The notes: generated from the sequence alone by a model not told the origin. Counted from the first letter of the stretch, positions 44,697 to 52,880 are shown. The stretch is DNA of 64,000 nt from Curtobacterium sp. UNCCL20 (GCF_900101675.1 NZ_FNKG01000004.1:372001-436000); one strand, 5' to 3'. Numbers and translations: made by a program.

Positions 44697-45854
44697 TCAA
44701 CCCAGCAGGGCACGCACCAGGGACCGGTAGACGTTGGCCGGGGAGTCCGTCACGAAGGCGGTCGCCCCGGCCTCCGTGCGTCCGACGCGGGCGAAGCCCT
44801 GCCCCTCCGCGTGCACCACCACGATCGGGTTCGGCTTCCCCGGACGCCGCAGCGACGACACCGTCCACGGCGCCGCCCAGAACCGTGCGAGTCGCGGGTC
44901 CGCCTCGGCGGTCGCCGCCGGCAGGTCGGTCGCCGTGTCCGCACCGCTCGTCCGTCGCGTCAGCACGTCCGCCGGGACCGACCCCGTGCGGAACGGGAAG
45001 GTCCATGCCGGGCCGATGCCGAGCCTCCCGGCCATCACCCGCACCACGTGCTCGGCGGACAGCCCGGTGACCACCGCGCCCGCCTCGTCCGTCCCGTCGA
45101 CGACGGTCTCCGACCAGGCCTGGAGGCGCGTGGTGCGCCCATCGGGCAGCCGCTGTTCCAGCGTGACGGGCTGGGCATCGCCCTCCCACGGGCCGAGGAG
45201 GGTCTGGGTGGACTCGGGCAGCGTGCCGAGTCGGCCGACGAGGCCCGCTTCGATGAGCTCGCGACCGGCGGGTGTGCGGAGGAGCGTGGGGTTCCACCGG
45301 CGGCCGGCGAGGCTGCGGAGTGTGCCGAGGGCGTCGGCGCTGAGGTGCGTGCCCTCGACCGGAGGTGCCGGTGCCGCCGTCGGCAGGGGCTCGAGGTCCC
45401 GCTGCACCCGCGACGGTGCGGGCTCGGTGGCGCGGACCGTGTCGAGCACGGCGAAGACGAGGTCGTCGGTGGCGAGCATCCCGGCGAGGGGCCGCTCGAT
45501 GGTGAGGTCGACGCGGTGCCGCCCGGTGACGAAGAGCAGGTGCGCTCCCGCGACGTCGCCGTCCTCGTCGGGGCGGACGTACTCGACCAGGCGTGCCGGC
45601 GCTCCCGTGGTGGTCCACGGGTCCGAGCCGATCAGCCGGAGGCCGTCCACGGAGCCGGGCAGTCGCTCGAGCAGGCTCGTGTGCTCCTCGGCGATGGTCC
45701 GGTCACTCGGACGGGAGCGGACGGTGAGCACGACGTCGTCGCCGGTGACGCGCAGGTCCGCCTGGGCCGAGTCCTCGCGGCGCCACGCGTCGGGGCGGCG
45801 GAGGGTGAGGCGGGCGGTGCGGTCCTCGGTGCCGAGCGGAGCGGGGACGGCCAT
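44697..45854 (-). CDS. Protein of unknown function, 385 residues
   Basis: Not recognised. The product is soluble, with no signal peptide or membrane helix. The N-terminal third (RLTLRRPDAWRREDSAQADLRVTG...WTTTGAPARLVEYVRP...RHRVDLTIERP) has the strand pattern of small PsbP/Mog1-like (LpqN, DUF1795) domains; the remaining two thirds (from about 165) form a second domain with LEQRLPDGRTTRLQAWSE and a conserved-looking end ANVYRSLVRALLG. That domain weakly recalls ESX chaperone-type folds, but no such genes are nearby. TAGCCT lies 6 bases before the ATG at 45854, indicating a leaderless transcript. Its 3' end is duplicated just downstream. Confidence 0.75.
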   Translation of the reverse strand: MAVPAPLGTEDRTARLTLRRPDAWRREDSAQADLRVTGDDVVLTVRSRPSDRTIAEEHTSLLERLPGSVDGLRLIGSDPWTTTGAPARLVEYVRPDEDGDVAGAHLLFVTGRHRVDLTIERPLAGMLATDDLVFAVLDTVRATEPAPSRVQRDLEPLPTAAPAPPVEGTHLSADALGTLRSLAGRRWNPTLLRTPAGRELIEAGLVGRLGTLPESTQTLLGPWEGDAQPVTLEQRLPDGRTTRLQAWSETVVDGTDEAGAVVTGLSAEHVVRVMAGRLGIGPAWTFPFRTGSVPADVLTRRTSGADTATDLPAATAEADPRLARFWAAPWTVSSLRRPGKPNPIVVVHAEGQGFARVGRTEAGATAFVTDSPANVYRSLVRALLG

Positions 45855-45985
45855 GGCACGAGGCTACGTCGGGGCCCGCGTGCGGAGCGCTGCGGCTCGC
45901 CGGTCGGGCGCGGGTTCGGGGTGGCGTCGTTCGCAGCCGCGCGGGTTGGTGCGGTGCGAGGGGCGCGAGGTGGTGCGGTGCGCGG

Positions 45986-46243
45986 TCAGGGACGCGGCGC
46001 CCGGGACGCGGGCGGCGGCGGGACGTGCTTCGCAGCGACGACGTCGGCGATGGCCACCTCGACCGGGCCACGCCGCGTCTCGATCGTGACCGCGCCGGCG
46101 GTGCGAGCAACCAGGACCCCGAGGGCATCCCGTGCACCGCCCCCGTGGTGCGCCCGCACGACCAGCCGGTCCCCGAGCATCGCGTCGCCGAGCACGCCGA
46201 GCGCCCGCGCCCGCGCGATCGCGTCCTGCCCGCTGTCCGTCAC
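45986..46243 (-). CDS. Small SH3-like domain protein
   Basis: An 85-residue product beginning MTDSGQDAIARARALGVLGD. The segment DRLVVRAHHGGGARDALGVLVARTAGAVTIETRRGPVEVAIADVVAAKHVPPPP resembles the small N-terminal beta-barrel found before GNAT domains in the Rv0428c group of acetyltransferases, here without the acetyltransferase part. GTG 46243 is chosen because TACGCT lies 6 bases upstream. It is divergent from the S4 gene with only 35 bp between start codons. Function not known; the domain match is by eye. Confidence 0.65.
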   Translation of the reverse strand: MTDSGQDAIARARALGVLGDAMLGDRLVVRAHHGGGARDALGVLVARTAGAVTIETRRGPVEVAIADVVAAKHVPPPPASRAPRP

Positions 46244-46249
46244 ACCGCC

Positions 46250-46272
46250 AGCGTAGGACGCGCGCCTAGAGT
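46250..46272. promoter_or_regulatory. Back-to-back -10 boxes of two leaderless genes
   Basis: TACGCT on the minus strand (46255-46250) is 6 bases before GTG 46243; TAGAGT on the plus strand (46267-46272) is 6 bases before ATG 46279. The start codons are 35 bp apart, so the -35 zones of each promoter must overlap the other promoter or gene. Confidence 0.55.
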
Positions 46273-46278
46273 GTGGGG

Positions 46279-46641
46279 ATGGCCAAGGCACGCGTGGACA
46301 GCTGGATCTGGGCGGTGCGGATCACGAAGACCCGCTCCGCCGCGACCGCCGCGTGCAAGGCCGGCCACGTCCGGGTGAACGGGGAGCGTGCGAAGCCCGC
46401 GCAGCCGATCGGCCCCGGCGACGAGGTCCGCGTCCGGCAGAACGGCTTCGACCGGATCGTGGTCGTCACCGGGATCATCCTCAAGCGGACGAGCGCCCCC
46501 GAGGCAGCGAAGCACTTCGAGGACAAGACCCCGCCGCGCCTCCCGAAGGAAGAGGCCGGGTTCGTCCCGATGCGCGACCGCGGCGCCGGACGCCCGAGCA
46601 AGCGGGAGCGCCGCGACCTCGAGAAGCTCCGCGGCTACTGA
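46279..46641 (+). CDS. S4-domain RNA-binding protein (Hsp15-like)
   Basis: A 120-residue RNA-binding protein. It starts MAKARVDSWIWAVRITKTRSAATAACKAGHVRVNGERAKPAQ, the S4 alpha-L fold (about 5-60), and ends in a basic tail GRPSKRERRDLEKLRGY. Homologues of the HslR/Hsp15 group bind stalled 50S subunits carrying peptidyl-tRNA. ATG 46279 lies 6 bases after TAGAGT and there is no Shine-Dalgarno sequence, so it is probably leaderless; GTG 46273 would overlap the promoter. Convergent with the DnaJ-domain gene. Confidence 0.92.
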   Translation: MAKARVDSWIWAVRITKTRSAATAACKAGHVRVNGERAKPAQPIGPGDEVRVRQNGFDRIVVVTGIILKRTSAPEAAKHFEDKTPPRLPKEEAGFVPMRDRGAGRPSKRERRDLEKLRGY

Positions 46642-46658
46642 CGCCCGCCGACCGCCCC

Positions 46659-46690
46659 GTCAGACGAAGCGGACGTCAGACGAACCGGAC
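46659..46690. repeat. 16-bp tandem duplication at a gene end
   Basis: GTCAGACGAAGCGGAC (46659-46674) is followed directly by GTCAGACGAACCGGAC (46675-46690). The second copy carries the last codons (VRFV) and stop of the minus-strand gene 46676-47623. This is a second example in the window of a gene 3' end repeated just past its stop. Confidence 0.7.
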
Positions 46691-47623
46691 GGTCTGCTGC
46701 AGCCGGTCGCGGATCTCGAACACGTCGACGGAGCCCTCCGGCGAGAACACCCCGTTCAGCACCTGGCCGAGCGCAGTCCGCCGGACGACCAGCGCGGTGG
46801 GTTTCCGGGGTGAGCCGACGACCTGCACGTCCTCGTCGACCGCGGAGTCCGGCACGACGAGCAACCGGCCGGTGAACCGCACCCGCGTCTGCTTCTGCAC
46901 GGCACGGGCGGCCCGGACGAGCTCCTTCACCGGACGCTCCCCCGGCGCGAGGGTCTCCCCCACGATCTCACCGTGCTCGATGCGCACCGGGGCACCCCAG
47001 TCGATGGACTCCAGCGCCCAGAGCCCGCTCGGGGCGAGGACGGCGTGGTCGAGCTTCCCCTCTGCCCCGGCGTCGAGGTCGTGCCAGACGGTCACGCCGA
47101 TGCCCATGTCGGCGACGATCGAAGCGGTCGCTTCCTCGGCGAGGGCCTCGGCGAGGAGCCGTCGGATGTGCCGGGGCGCGGAGCGGATGAGCGTCGGGTC
47201 GTACGGGTCCTCGATCGGGTCGCCGAGACCGACCCACTCGCGCTCGGCCTGCAGGAAGACCTCGCGCGACCGACCGCCGGGGTGTCCGTGGGACCGAGCC
47301 CGGGGCCGTGTGTCGCGACGCGCCGCCGGCGGTGCGTAGGCGTCGCGACCGGAGTCGGGCCTCCAGGCGGAGGAACCGGACGGACCGGACGCGCTCTGCC
47401 CGGCCGAGCCGCGGGATCCGACGTCGTAGGCGCGGCGTGCGGCGGGCGTGCCCACGCGCTCCCAGGCGATCTGCACCTGGCGGAATCGGCGGGCGTCGCC
47501 GCCGAGGTCCGGGTGGGACTCGCGGGCGGCGCGGCGGTAGGCGCGGCGGAGCTCGTCGTCGTCGGCGGTCGCGGGGACGCCGAGGACTTCGTACGGGGTG
47601 GCGTCGGCCGGGCTGTCGGTCAT
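46676..47623 (-). CDS. DnaJ-domain protein with NERD-like C-terminal region
   Basis: A 315-residue cytoplasmic protein. Residues 10-66 form a J-domain (PYEVLGVPATADDDELRRAYRRAARESHPDLGGD) with the HPD that stimulates Hsp70. After a Gly/Ser/Arg-rich linker, the C-terminal half (about 160-300; AEGKLDHAVLAPSGLWALESIDWGAPVR, and RLLVVPDSAVDEDV) has the layout of NERD/nuclease-related domains (DHAVL and E-x-W strands). No DnaK gene is near. ATG 47623; AGGG lies close upstream. The pairing of a J-domain and this region occurs in Microbacteriaceae to my knowledge; function unknown. Confidence 0.82.
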   Translation of the reverse strand: MTDSPADATPYEVLGVPATADDDELRRAYRRAARESHPDLGGDARRFRQVQIAWERVGTPAARRAYDVGSRGSAGQSASGPSGSSAWRPDSGRDAYAPPAARRDTRPRARSHGHPGGRSREVFLQAEREWVGLGDPIEDPYDPTLIRSAPRHIRRLLAEALAEEATASIVADMGIGVTVWHDLDAGAEGKLDHAVLAPSGLWALESIDWGAPVRIEHGEIVGETLAPGERPVKELVRAARAVQKQTRVRFTGRLLVVPDSAVDEDVQVVGSPRKPTALVVRRTALGQVLNGVFSPEGSVDVFEIRDRLQQTVRFV

Positions 47624-47730
47624 GGCCCTGCGACATTACCCGAGGGACCGTCTGAGTCCGCCGCGTGCCTGCTGGGTGCTGCCTGGACCCGCGCCGCCGG
47701 TTCACGAGCGCGTGGTGCGTCCGGCGCTCG

Positions 47731-48805
47731 TCAGGTCACGGAGAACTCGATCGGGCTGCCGAGGAAGCGGCGGTAGCGGTCGGCGGCCGCCTCGAGCGCA
47801 CGGACCGCAGCGGTGTCGAGCGGTTCGAAGGGGACGATGGTGACGTGGACGGCCCGGGAGCGCTCCGTCCGGCTCCAGGTGCCGACCACCCGACCGCGGA
47901 CGACGGCCATCGGCAGGAACATGCCGTTCCCGCCGGGCACCACACGGTCGGCGTACGCGGGGTCGAGCTGCGCCGAACGGTCGGCGTACCCGAGCAGGTA
48001 CTCGTCGAACCCGGGGAGCAGGTGCCCGGTGGGGATGCCGCCGGTCGCCGGACGGTCGGCGAGTGCGAGCAGTCCGTCGCCGAGGTCCTCGACGGCGTCC
48101 CCGGCAGCCGCTCGGGCACGACGGACGTCCCCGAGCGGGAGCTTCGTCCACGACGCCACGTCGACCTCGGTCGCGGGTCCGCGTCCTCGGAGGTGCCCGA
48201 TCAGCACCCGGCGGAGGGCCCCGTCGCGGTCCGGCACCGGCGACTGCGGCGGTGCCCACTCGTCGAGCAGGACGAGCGCTTGGCCGACCCGGGCCGTCGG
48301 CCCCCACGCGACCAGCCCCTCTTGCGAGAGCTGCAGCACGACGTGGTACCCCCGACCGCCAGCGGGGTCGATGCCCGCGGCGCGGTACGCCGCGAAGAGT
48401 TCGTCGCGCGAGCGCCCGACCGTCGGACAGTGCCTGGACGGTGGCGTCGCGCGCACGACCGAGCAGGGCGGCGTCGATGCCGAGCTCGGCCGCGCGGCGG
48501 GCGATGCTCCGCAGGGTCCGCTCGGCGGTGAGGGACAGCAGCAGCCGGAGGTCGTCCGGGCGCATCGCGTGGAGGGTCCCGCGCATCGGCCACGACCGGA
48601 CGAGTTCCCCGCGGTCGAAGGCAGCGCGGACGTCCCCACGCGTGGAGCCGGGCGACCGGACACCGATCGCCCAGAGGACCTGGCCGAGGTCCTGCCCCTG
48701 CACGGCGGTCATCCGCTCGACCACGGCGGTGGGACCGAGCCCCGGCACGGCGACGCCCTGCGCGGCGAGGCGCATCGTCCGGAGCTGCGCGGGCGTGGTC
48801 GTCAT
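47731..48805 (-). pseudogene. Frameshifted winged-helix DNA-binding (AlkZ/YcaQ-like, HTH_42) gene
   Basis: Two reading frames join to one protein. From ATG 48805 the first frame gives MTTTPAQLRTMRLAAQGVAVPG...VRSPGSTRGDVRAAFDRGELVRSWPMRGTLHAM...VQALSDGRALAR; the second then continues DELFAAYRAAGIDPAGGRGYHVVLQLSQEGLVAWG... to FSVT at 47731. The switch falls in a GCGCG run at 48404-48415, where adding two bases would restore ALARDELF. The family (about 360 residues) includes AlkZ-type DNA glycosylases and uncharacterised relatives. Either a recent (CG)n slippage mutation, a programmed shift, or a sequencing error. Everything else in both halves looks intact. Confidence 0.85.
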
Positions 48806-48830
48806 CACCCCAGCATGGCGCGGACCACCG

Positions 48831-49577
48831 TCACGCGACCGCGGCGGTGATCTCCTCGCTGTGCTGGTCGATGTACGCGACATCGGCCCGGTACAGATCG
48901 GCGTGCCCGTGCTGCAGGTCGCTGACGAACTTCGGGTTGCCCGCGGCGGCCTCGGTCTCGATGGTGGTGACGAGCGCCACGAGGGACCCGGTCATCGTCT
49001 CGGCGAGGACCGACCGGGAGCGTGCGTCGAGCTCGTAGGCGCGGCAGAACTCCGCCGCACGATCGAGCCGTTCGTCGAGCGACGGCGCGGTGGAACCCTC
49101 GACGGCTCCGGTCGTGAACGGGGCGAACCGGTACACCGCGCTGGCGACGTCCCACACCCGCGGCCCGGGGTGGGCCGTGTCGAAGTCGATGAGCCCGACG
49201 GCCGCGATGCCGTCGTACACGCAGTTGTAGGGCGCGAAGTCGCCGTGCACGATCGTCTCGACGGGCAACCGGTCGGCCTGCGACCAGACGTCCCGCGCAC
49301 CGTCACGAGGGAAGGTGGCGGCGGCGTCGTGGTAGTGCCGGAGCAGCCGGGCGGTCGTGACGAGGGCTGCCTCGCTCGCGACGTCGGCGGTCCAGGGGTA
49401 CTCCCCCGCGGTGCCCGGGACGAACGACACGGTCTCGAGCGTGTCCCCGTGCGAGATCGGTTCCGGCGCCGCGACGAACCCCTGTTCGTGCAGGTGGGCG
49501 AGCAGCCGGTGCACGGTCGGTGTCCACGGCCCGGCGGGGCGGTGGACACGATCGTCGGCTCTGGTGATCCGCTCCAT
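48831..49577 (-). CDS. Aminoglycoside/choline-kinase-like phosphotransferase
   Basis: APH-family kinase of 248 residues. The catalytic loop is IVHGDFAPYNCVYD (His-Gly-Asp, with Asn of the N+5 position) and the metal-binding segment LIDFDTAHPGPRVWDVA. The N-lobe is short and lacks an obvious glycine loop. ATG 49577 has AGGAGG 5 bases upstream, the strongest ribosome site in this stretch. Such proteins phosphorylate small molecules; sequence does not show whether it confers antibiotic resistance, and the context suggests housekeeping rather than a mobile resistance gene. Divergent from gntR. Confidence 0.88.
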   Translation of the reverse strand: MERITRADDRVHRPAGPWTPTVHRLLAHLHEQGFVAAPEPISHGDTLETVSFVPGTAGEYPWTADVASEAALVTTARLLRHYHDAAATFPRDGARDVWSQADRLPVETIVHGDFAPYNCVYDGIAAVGLIDFDTAHPGPRVWDVASAVYRFAPFTTGAVEGSTAPSLDERLDRAAEFCRAYELDARSRSVLAETMTGSLVALVTTIETEAAAGNPKFVSDLQHGHADLYRADVAYIDQHSEEITAAVA

Positions 49578-49701
49578 CGGAACCTCCTGTCGGCCACGTC
49601 TCCGTTGACGTGGTGGTCCAGGGTATCCGGACGACCACCGCCACGTCCCGACTTCCTCGGGTTGCACACAGCAACACAGCGCCATGCATCGGCATGCACC
49701 G

Positions 49702-49721
49702 TTGCATGCAAGGCGTAGTCT
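49702..49721 (+). promoter_or_regulatory. Operator candidate and -10 box of gntR
   Basis: TTGCATGCAA (49702-49711) is a perfect palindrome, and GCATGC occurs twice more just upstream (from 49683), a cluster of three. TAGTCT (49716-49721) lies 8 bases before GTG 49730. The palindrome would sit in the promoter spacer, where an autoregulating GntR protein could block polymerase. Confidence 0.55.
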
Positions 49722-49729
49722 GGGTGACC

Positions 49730-50371
49730 GTGAGCACTCCCACCACCAGCCAGGCCGCGTCCGACCGGGCGTACGAGCACGTCAAGCGGGCGATCATCCG
49801 GGGCGACCTCCCCGGCGGCACCGCGATCAGCGAGAACGCCCTCTGCCAGGAGATCGGCGTTTCCCGGACACCCGTGCACGAGGCGTTCCTGCGTCTCGCC
49901 GCCGAGGACCTGCTCACCCTCGAGTCCCGGAAGGGCGCCGTCGTCCGACCGATGTCCCCGAACGAGGCCGCCGACGTGCTCGAGATGCGGGAGGCCATCG
50001 AGTCGACCGCGGCGACCCGCGTCGTGACCGACGGTCGCGCGGCGGACGTCGCCCCGTTCCTCCAGGCCCTGCTCGACGACCAGGCCGAGGCCGTCGCGAC
50101 GAGCGACGTCGACCGCTTCATCGAGGCGGACGCGGAGTTCCACGGCGCGGTCATCGGCGCGTCGCGGAACGCGATCGCCGTGCTGTTCGCGCGGACCCTG
50201 CGGGACCGGCAGCAGCGGCTCCGGCACCACCTCATGCGGCTGCAGCCGTCCCAGCTCGCCGCGTCGCTCGAGGACCACCGCGCCCTCGCCGCGGCGCTCG
50301 AGGCGGGCGACGCCGCCCGCTACGCCGAGGTGCTCCGTGCGCACGTCGCCTCGCACCGGGGGGCGATGTGA
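49730..50371 (+). CDS. GntR-family regulator (FadR/FCD subfamily)
   Basis: A 213-residue transcription regulator. The N-terminal winged helix (AYEHVKRAIIRGDLPGGTAISENALCQEIGVSRTPVHEAFLRLAAEDLLTLESRKGAVV, about 12-70) is followed by an all-helical FCD ligand domain with ADVLEMREAIES, DAEFHGAVIGASRN and the metal-site histidines FH, RHH and SLEDHRAL. GTG 49730 lies 8 bases after TAGTCT. The stop overlaps the start of an MFS transporter (GTGA), so it probably controls uptake or efflux of the small molecule it senses. Confidence 0.93.
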   Translation: MSTPTTSQAASDRAYEHVKRAIIRGDLPGGTAISENALCQEIGVSRTPVHEAFLRLAAEDLLTLESRKGAVVRPMSPNEAADVLEMREAIESTAATRVVTDGRAADVAPFLQALLDDQAEAVATSDVDRFIEADAEFHGAVIGASRNAIAVLFARTLRDRQQRLRHHLMRLQPSQLAASLEDHRALAAALEAGDAARYAEVLRAHVASHRGAM

Positions 50372-51594
50372 GCGCCACCACGGGGTCGATCGCCGTGCCG
50401 ACCCCGCGCGTCCTGCCGTGGGTGGCCGTGTGGGGTGCCGTGTTCGTCTGCTCGTGGGGCGGGAACCAGTTCTCGCCGCTGCTGCTCATGTACGAGGAGC
50501 GTGCGCACTACTCGTCGCTGCTCGTCACCGTCTTCCTCGGCGTGTACGTGCTCGGGCTCGCGCCGGCCCTGGTCGTCGCCGGTTCCCTGTCCGACCGGCA
50601 CGGCCGCCGTCCGCTGATGCTCGCGGGCATCGTCTCCGCGGTCGTCGGCAGCGGGCTGCTCGCGTTCGGACCGCTCGGCGCCGGGTTCCTGATGGCCGGT
50701 CGGCTGTTCTCCGGCATCACCGTCGGCATCGCGATGGCCGTCGGCAACAGCTGGGTCAAGGAGCTCTCGCAGGGACGGTTCGACCCCGCAGCCGACGCCG
50801 GCTCGGGCGCCCGCCGGGCCTCGCTCGCGTTCACCCTGGGGTCCGCGTCGGGTGCGCTCGTCGCCGGACTCATCGCGCAGTGGGGACCGATCCCGGAGGT
50901 GCTGCCGTTCCTCGTGCACATCTGCGTGGCGATCCCCTTCGCCGTCATCGTCTGGCGGACGCCGGAGACGAACCGCACCGGTGGCGTCCCCGGGCCGTGG
51001 TGGCGACAGCTCGCGGTCCCGAGCGCCGGGCACCGCCGGTTCACCCGGGTCGTGCTCGTCGCGGCGCCGTGGATCTTCGGTTCGGCGGCGATCGGGTACG
51101 GGTACCTGCCGACCAAGCTCGCCGGGGCGACCGGCACGTGGGGGCTCGTGTTCGCGACCGCCGCGACCGTCGTCGCGCTCGGGGTGTCGAGCGCCGTGCA
51201 GCCGTTCGCCGGTCGGGTCACCTCGCTCCTGTCGGCGCGGGGGCTGCTCACCGCGGTGGCCCTGATGACCATCGGGATCGGGGTGGTCGCCGTCGCGATC
51301 GTGCAGCAGTCGGTGGTGATCGGCCTCGTCGCGAACGTGGTGATCGGCGTCGGGATCGGGCTCGCCCTGGTGTCGTCGCTCCTCGAGGTCCAGCGGATCG
51401 CGGGGTCGCGCGACCTGGCCGGGCTGACCGGGGTGTTCTACGCGGCGGCGTACGCCGGGTTCCTGGCACCGGCCGTGATCGCCGCGGTCGCGAACGTCGT
51501 CGAGGTGCCGGTCATCCTGCTCGTGGTCGTCGGGCTCGGGGCCGTGTCGTGGGTGGCGATCCTGGTGTCGTCACGGAAGCACATCCCGGCGTAG
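50368..51594 (+). CDS. MFS transporter
   Basis: Twelve-helix membrane transporter of 408 residues, coupled to gntR. It has the MFS loop motif GSLSDRHGRRPLML between helices 2 and 3, RLFSGITVGIAMAVGNSWVKE near helix 4, and a central loop (RTPETNRTGGVPGPWWRQL) between the two halves. GTG 50368 overlaps the gntR stop. The substrate cannot be read from sequence. The presence of a local FCD-type regulator suggests an organic acid or a toxic small molecule. Confidence 0.9.
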   Translation: MSATTGSIAVPTPRVLPWVAVWGAVFVCSWGGNQFSPLLLMYEERAHYSSLLVTVFLGVYVLGLAPALVVAGSLSDRHGRRPLMLAGIVSAVVGSGLLAFGPLGAGFLMAGRLFSGITVGIAMAVGNSWVKELSQGRFDPAADAGSGARRASLAFTLGSASGALVAGLIAQWGPIPEVLPFLVHICVAIPFAVIVWRTPETNRTGGVPGPWWRQLAVPSAGHRRFTRVVLVAAPWIFGSAAIGYGYLPTKLAGATGTWGLVFATAATVVALGVSSAVQPFAGRVTSLLSARGLLTAVALMTIGIGVVAVAIVQQSVVIGLVANVVIGVGIGLALVSSLLEVQRIAGSRDLAGLTGVFYAAAYAGFLAPAVIAAVANVVEVPVILLVVVGLGAVSWVAILVSSRKHIPA

Positions 51595-51631
51595 TCCTGC
51601 GGCGGCGGGCACCGTGCCGGCTCCGCCAGCC

Positions 51632-51698
51632 CGTGCGGGGTCGTTCGGTCGGTGCCGCGTTGTGGCGCCGCACGGGGCGAACGACCTCGCACCGAGTG
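51632..51698. repeat. Diverged inverted relative of the 206-bp repeat (family E)
   Basis: Read on the minus strand, CACTCGGTGCGAGG...CCCCGTGCGGCGCCACAAC follows the same order as CACTCGGTGCGGGG...CCCCGTGCGGTGCCACAAC in the array at 16684-17240. It forms a hairpin with 15-bp arms (51633-51647 and 51678-51692, one mismatch). It lies between the converging MFS and Nudix genes. Confidence 0.65.
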
Positions 51699-51717
51699 GT
51701 GAACACGGCGCCGGTCG

Positions 51718-52728
51718 CTAGAACTGGTCGCGGAGCCAGCTCGGCCCGCGCACCGCGACCGAAGTGCCGAGGGCCTCGACCCGGGACCGGAGGCCACGAT
51801 CGGCGGTCACGACGACCACGGGTGCGTGCCCGGCGTCGACGGCGGCACGGGTGGCCTCGACGATCGCGTCGTCGCCGGACGCGGGCGCCGACACCACCGC
51901 GACGTCGGACAAACCAGACCCGGCGCCACCAGCAGGAGCGGCAGCGCCACCCGCAGCCGCACCAGCGCCAGCCGCAGGGGCACCAACGGCGGCACCCGCG
52001 CCAGCGGCACCAGCAGCAGCACCCGCGGCACCCACAGCCCCCCGCGCCTCCCCCTCGAGCACCACGGTCCACCGCGGCCACCACCGGTCGAACGGCAGCG
52101 CCAGCTCCGCCGCCACGACGCCGACCCCGGCGAGCGCCGACACCGCCGAGACCAACCGCGCGGCGGCTCCGGCGCGGTCCTTCCACCACCCGTCCGGCAC
52201 GCTGCCGACGACGTTCGCCGCGTCGACGACGACGTGCGGTGTGGTCGTGATGCGTTCGCGGAGCGCGGGCCACGAGGCGCCGAACCCGGGGTGCAGCGGC
52301 AGGTCCTCGACGTCGTCGACCGGAACCCAGGCGAGCTCGAGGCTCTCGCGGTCCGCGATCACCGGTTCGAACGGCCGGGAGGCACGCCCCACCACGGTCG
52401 TGTACGTCCAGAACCCCAGGTCGAGGACCGCCGTGTGGCGGAGGTCGACGCCGTCGTCGGGGACGCCGGCTTCTTCGGCGGACTCGCGGAGGGCGCCGGT
52501 GACGGCGTCCTCGCCCAGGTGCCGGGCGCCGCCCGGGATGCCCCAGGTGCCGCCGTGGTGGCTCCACTCGACGCGGTGCTGCAGGAGCACGCGGCCGGAG
52601 CCGTCGTCGACGAGCAGCCCGGCGGCGCCGAAGCGTCCCCAGGCCTTGGTGCCGTCGGGTCCGACCGCCCAGGCGTCACCGGGGTCGCGGGGGCCGGGAG
52701 GAGGCCCGGGAGGGGTTGCGTCTGGCAC
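51718..52728 (-). CDS. Nudix hydrolase fused to an NYN/PIN-like domain
   Basis: A two-domain protein of 336 residues. The N-terminal Nudix domain (about 28-160) has the full box [24 protein letters not shown]. The C-terminal part begins [29 protein letters not shown], a DAANV-type opening of NYN/PIN ribonuclease-like domains, and ends [17 protein letters not shown], which carries the later acidic residue. An Ala/Gly/Pro linker of about 45 residues (DNA 51920-52045) interrupts the second domain. GTG 52728 with GGGAGG 8 bases upstream is preferred to ATG 52776. Possibly acts on modified nucleotides or RNA ends; not known. Confidence 0.82.
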   Translation of the reverse strand: MPDATPPGPPPGPRDPGDAWAVGPDGTKAWGRFGAAGLLVDDGSGRVLLQHRVEWSHHGGTWGIPGGARHLGEDAVTGALRESAEEAGVPDDGVDLRHTAVLDLGFWTYTTVVGRASRPFEPVIADRESLELAWVPVDDVEDLPLHPGFGASWPALRERITTTPHVVVDAANVVGSVPDGWWKDRAGAAARLVSAVSALAGVGVVAAELALPFDRWWPRWTVVLEGEARGAVGAAGAAAGAAGAGAAVGAPAAGAGAAAGGAAAPAGGAGSGLSDVAVVSAPASGDDAIVEATRAAVDAGHAPVVVVTADRGLRSRVEALGTSVAVRGPSWLRDQF

Positions 52729-52798
52729 CTCCCAAGCCTCCCACACGGCGCCGACGACGGGCCTCGAACCGGTCATCGGGCGTCGTGTACCGTGTCGC

Positions 52799-52877
52799 TC
52801 GAGACACGGGGTGCCGCAACCAGCGGCTGAGATCACACCCGTCGAACCTGCTCGAGCTCGTACTCGCGAAGGGATCG
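52799..52877 (+). ncRNA. TPP riboswitch (THI element)
   Basis: The conserved parts appear in order: CACGGGGTGCC, GGCTGAGAT, CACACCCGT, GAACCTG, and GCGAAGGGATCG. These are the thiamine pyrophosphate aptamer signatures. The last segment contains the thiM ribosome binding site (AAGGGA, 7 bases before the ATG), so TPP binding probably blocks translation start directly. Confidence 0.95.
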
Positions 52878-52880
52878 TCC

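Noticed and set aside
44697..45854. Type VII secretion component
   Set aside because: The C-terminal part weakly resembles ESX-associated folds, but no EsxA-like, EccC or PE/PPE-type gene is nearby.
48831..49577. Antibiotic resistance gene
   Set aside because: The phosphotransferase fold is broad, and base composition and neighbours look chromosomal; resistance cannot be claimed.
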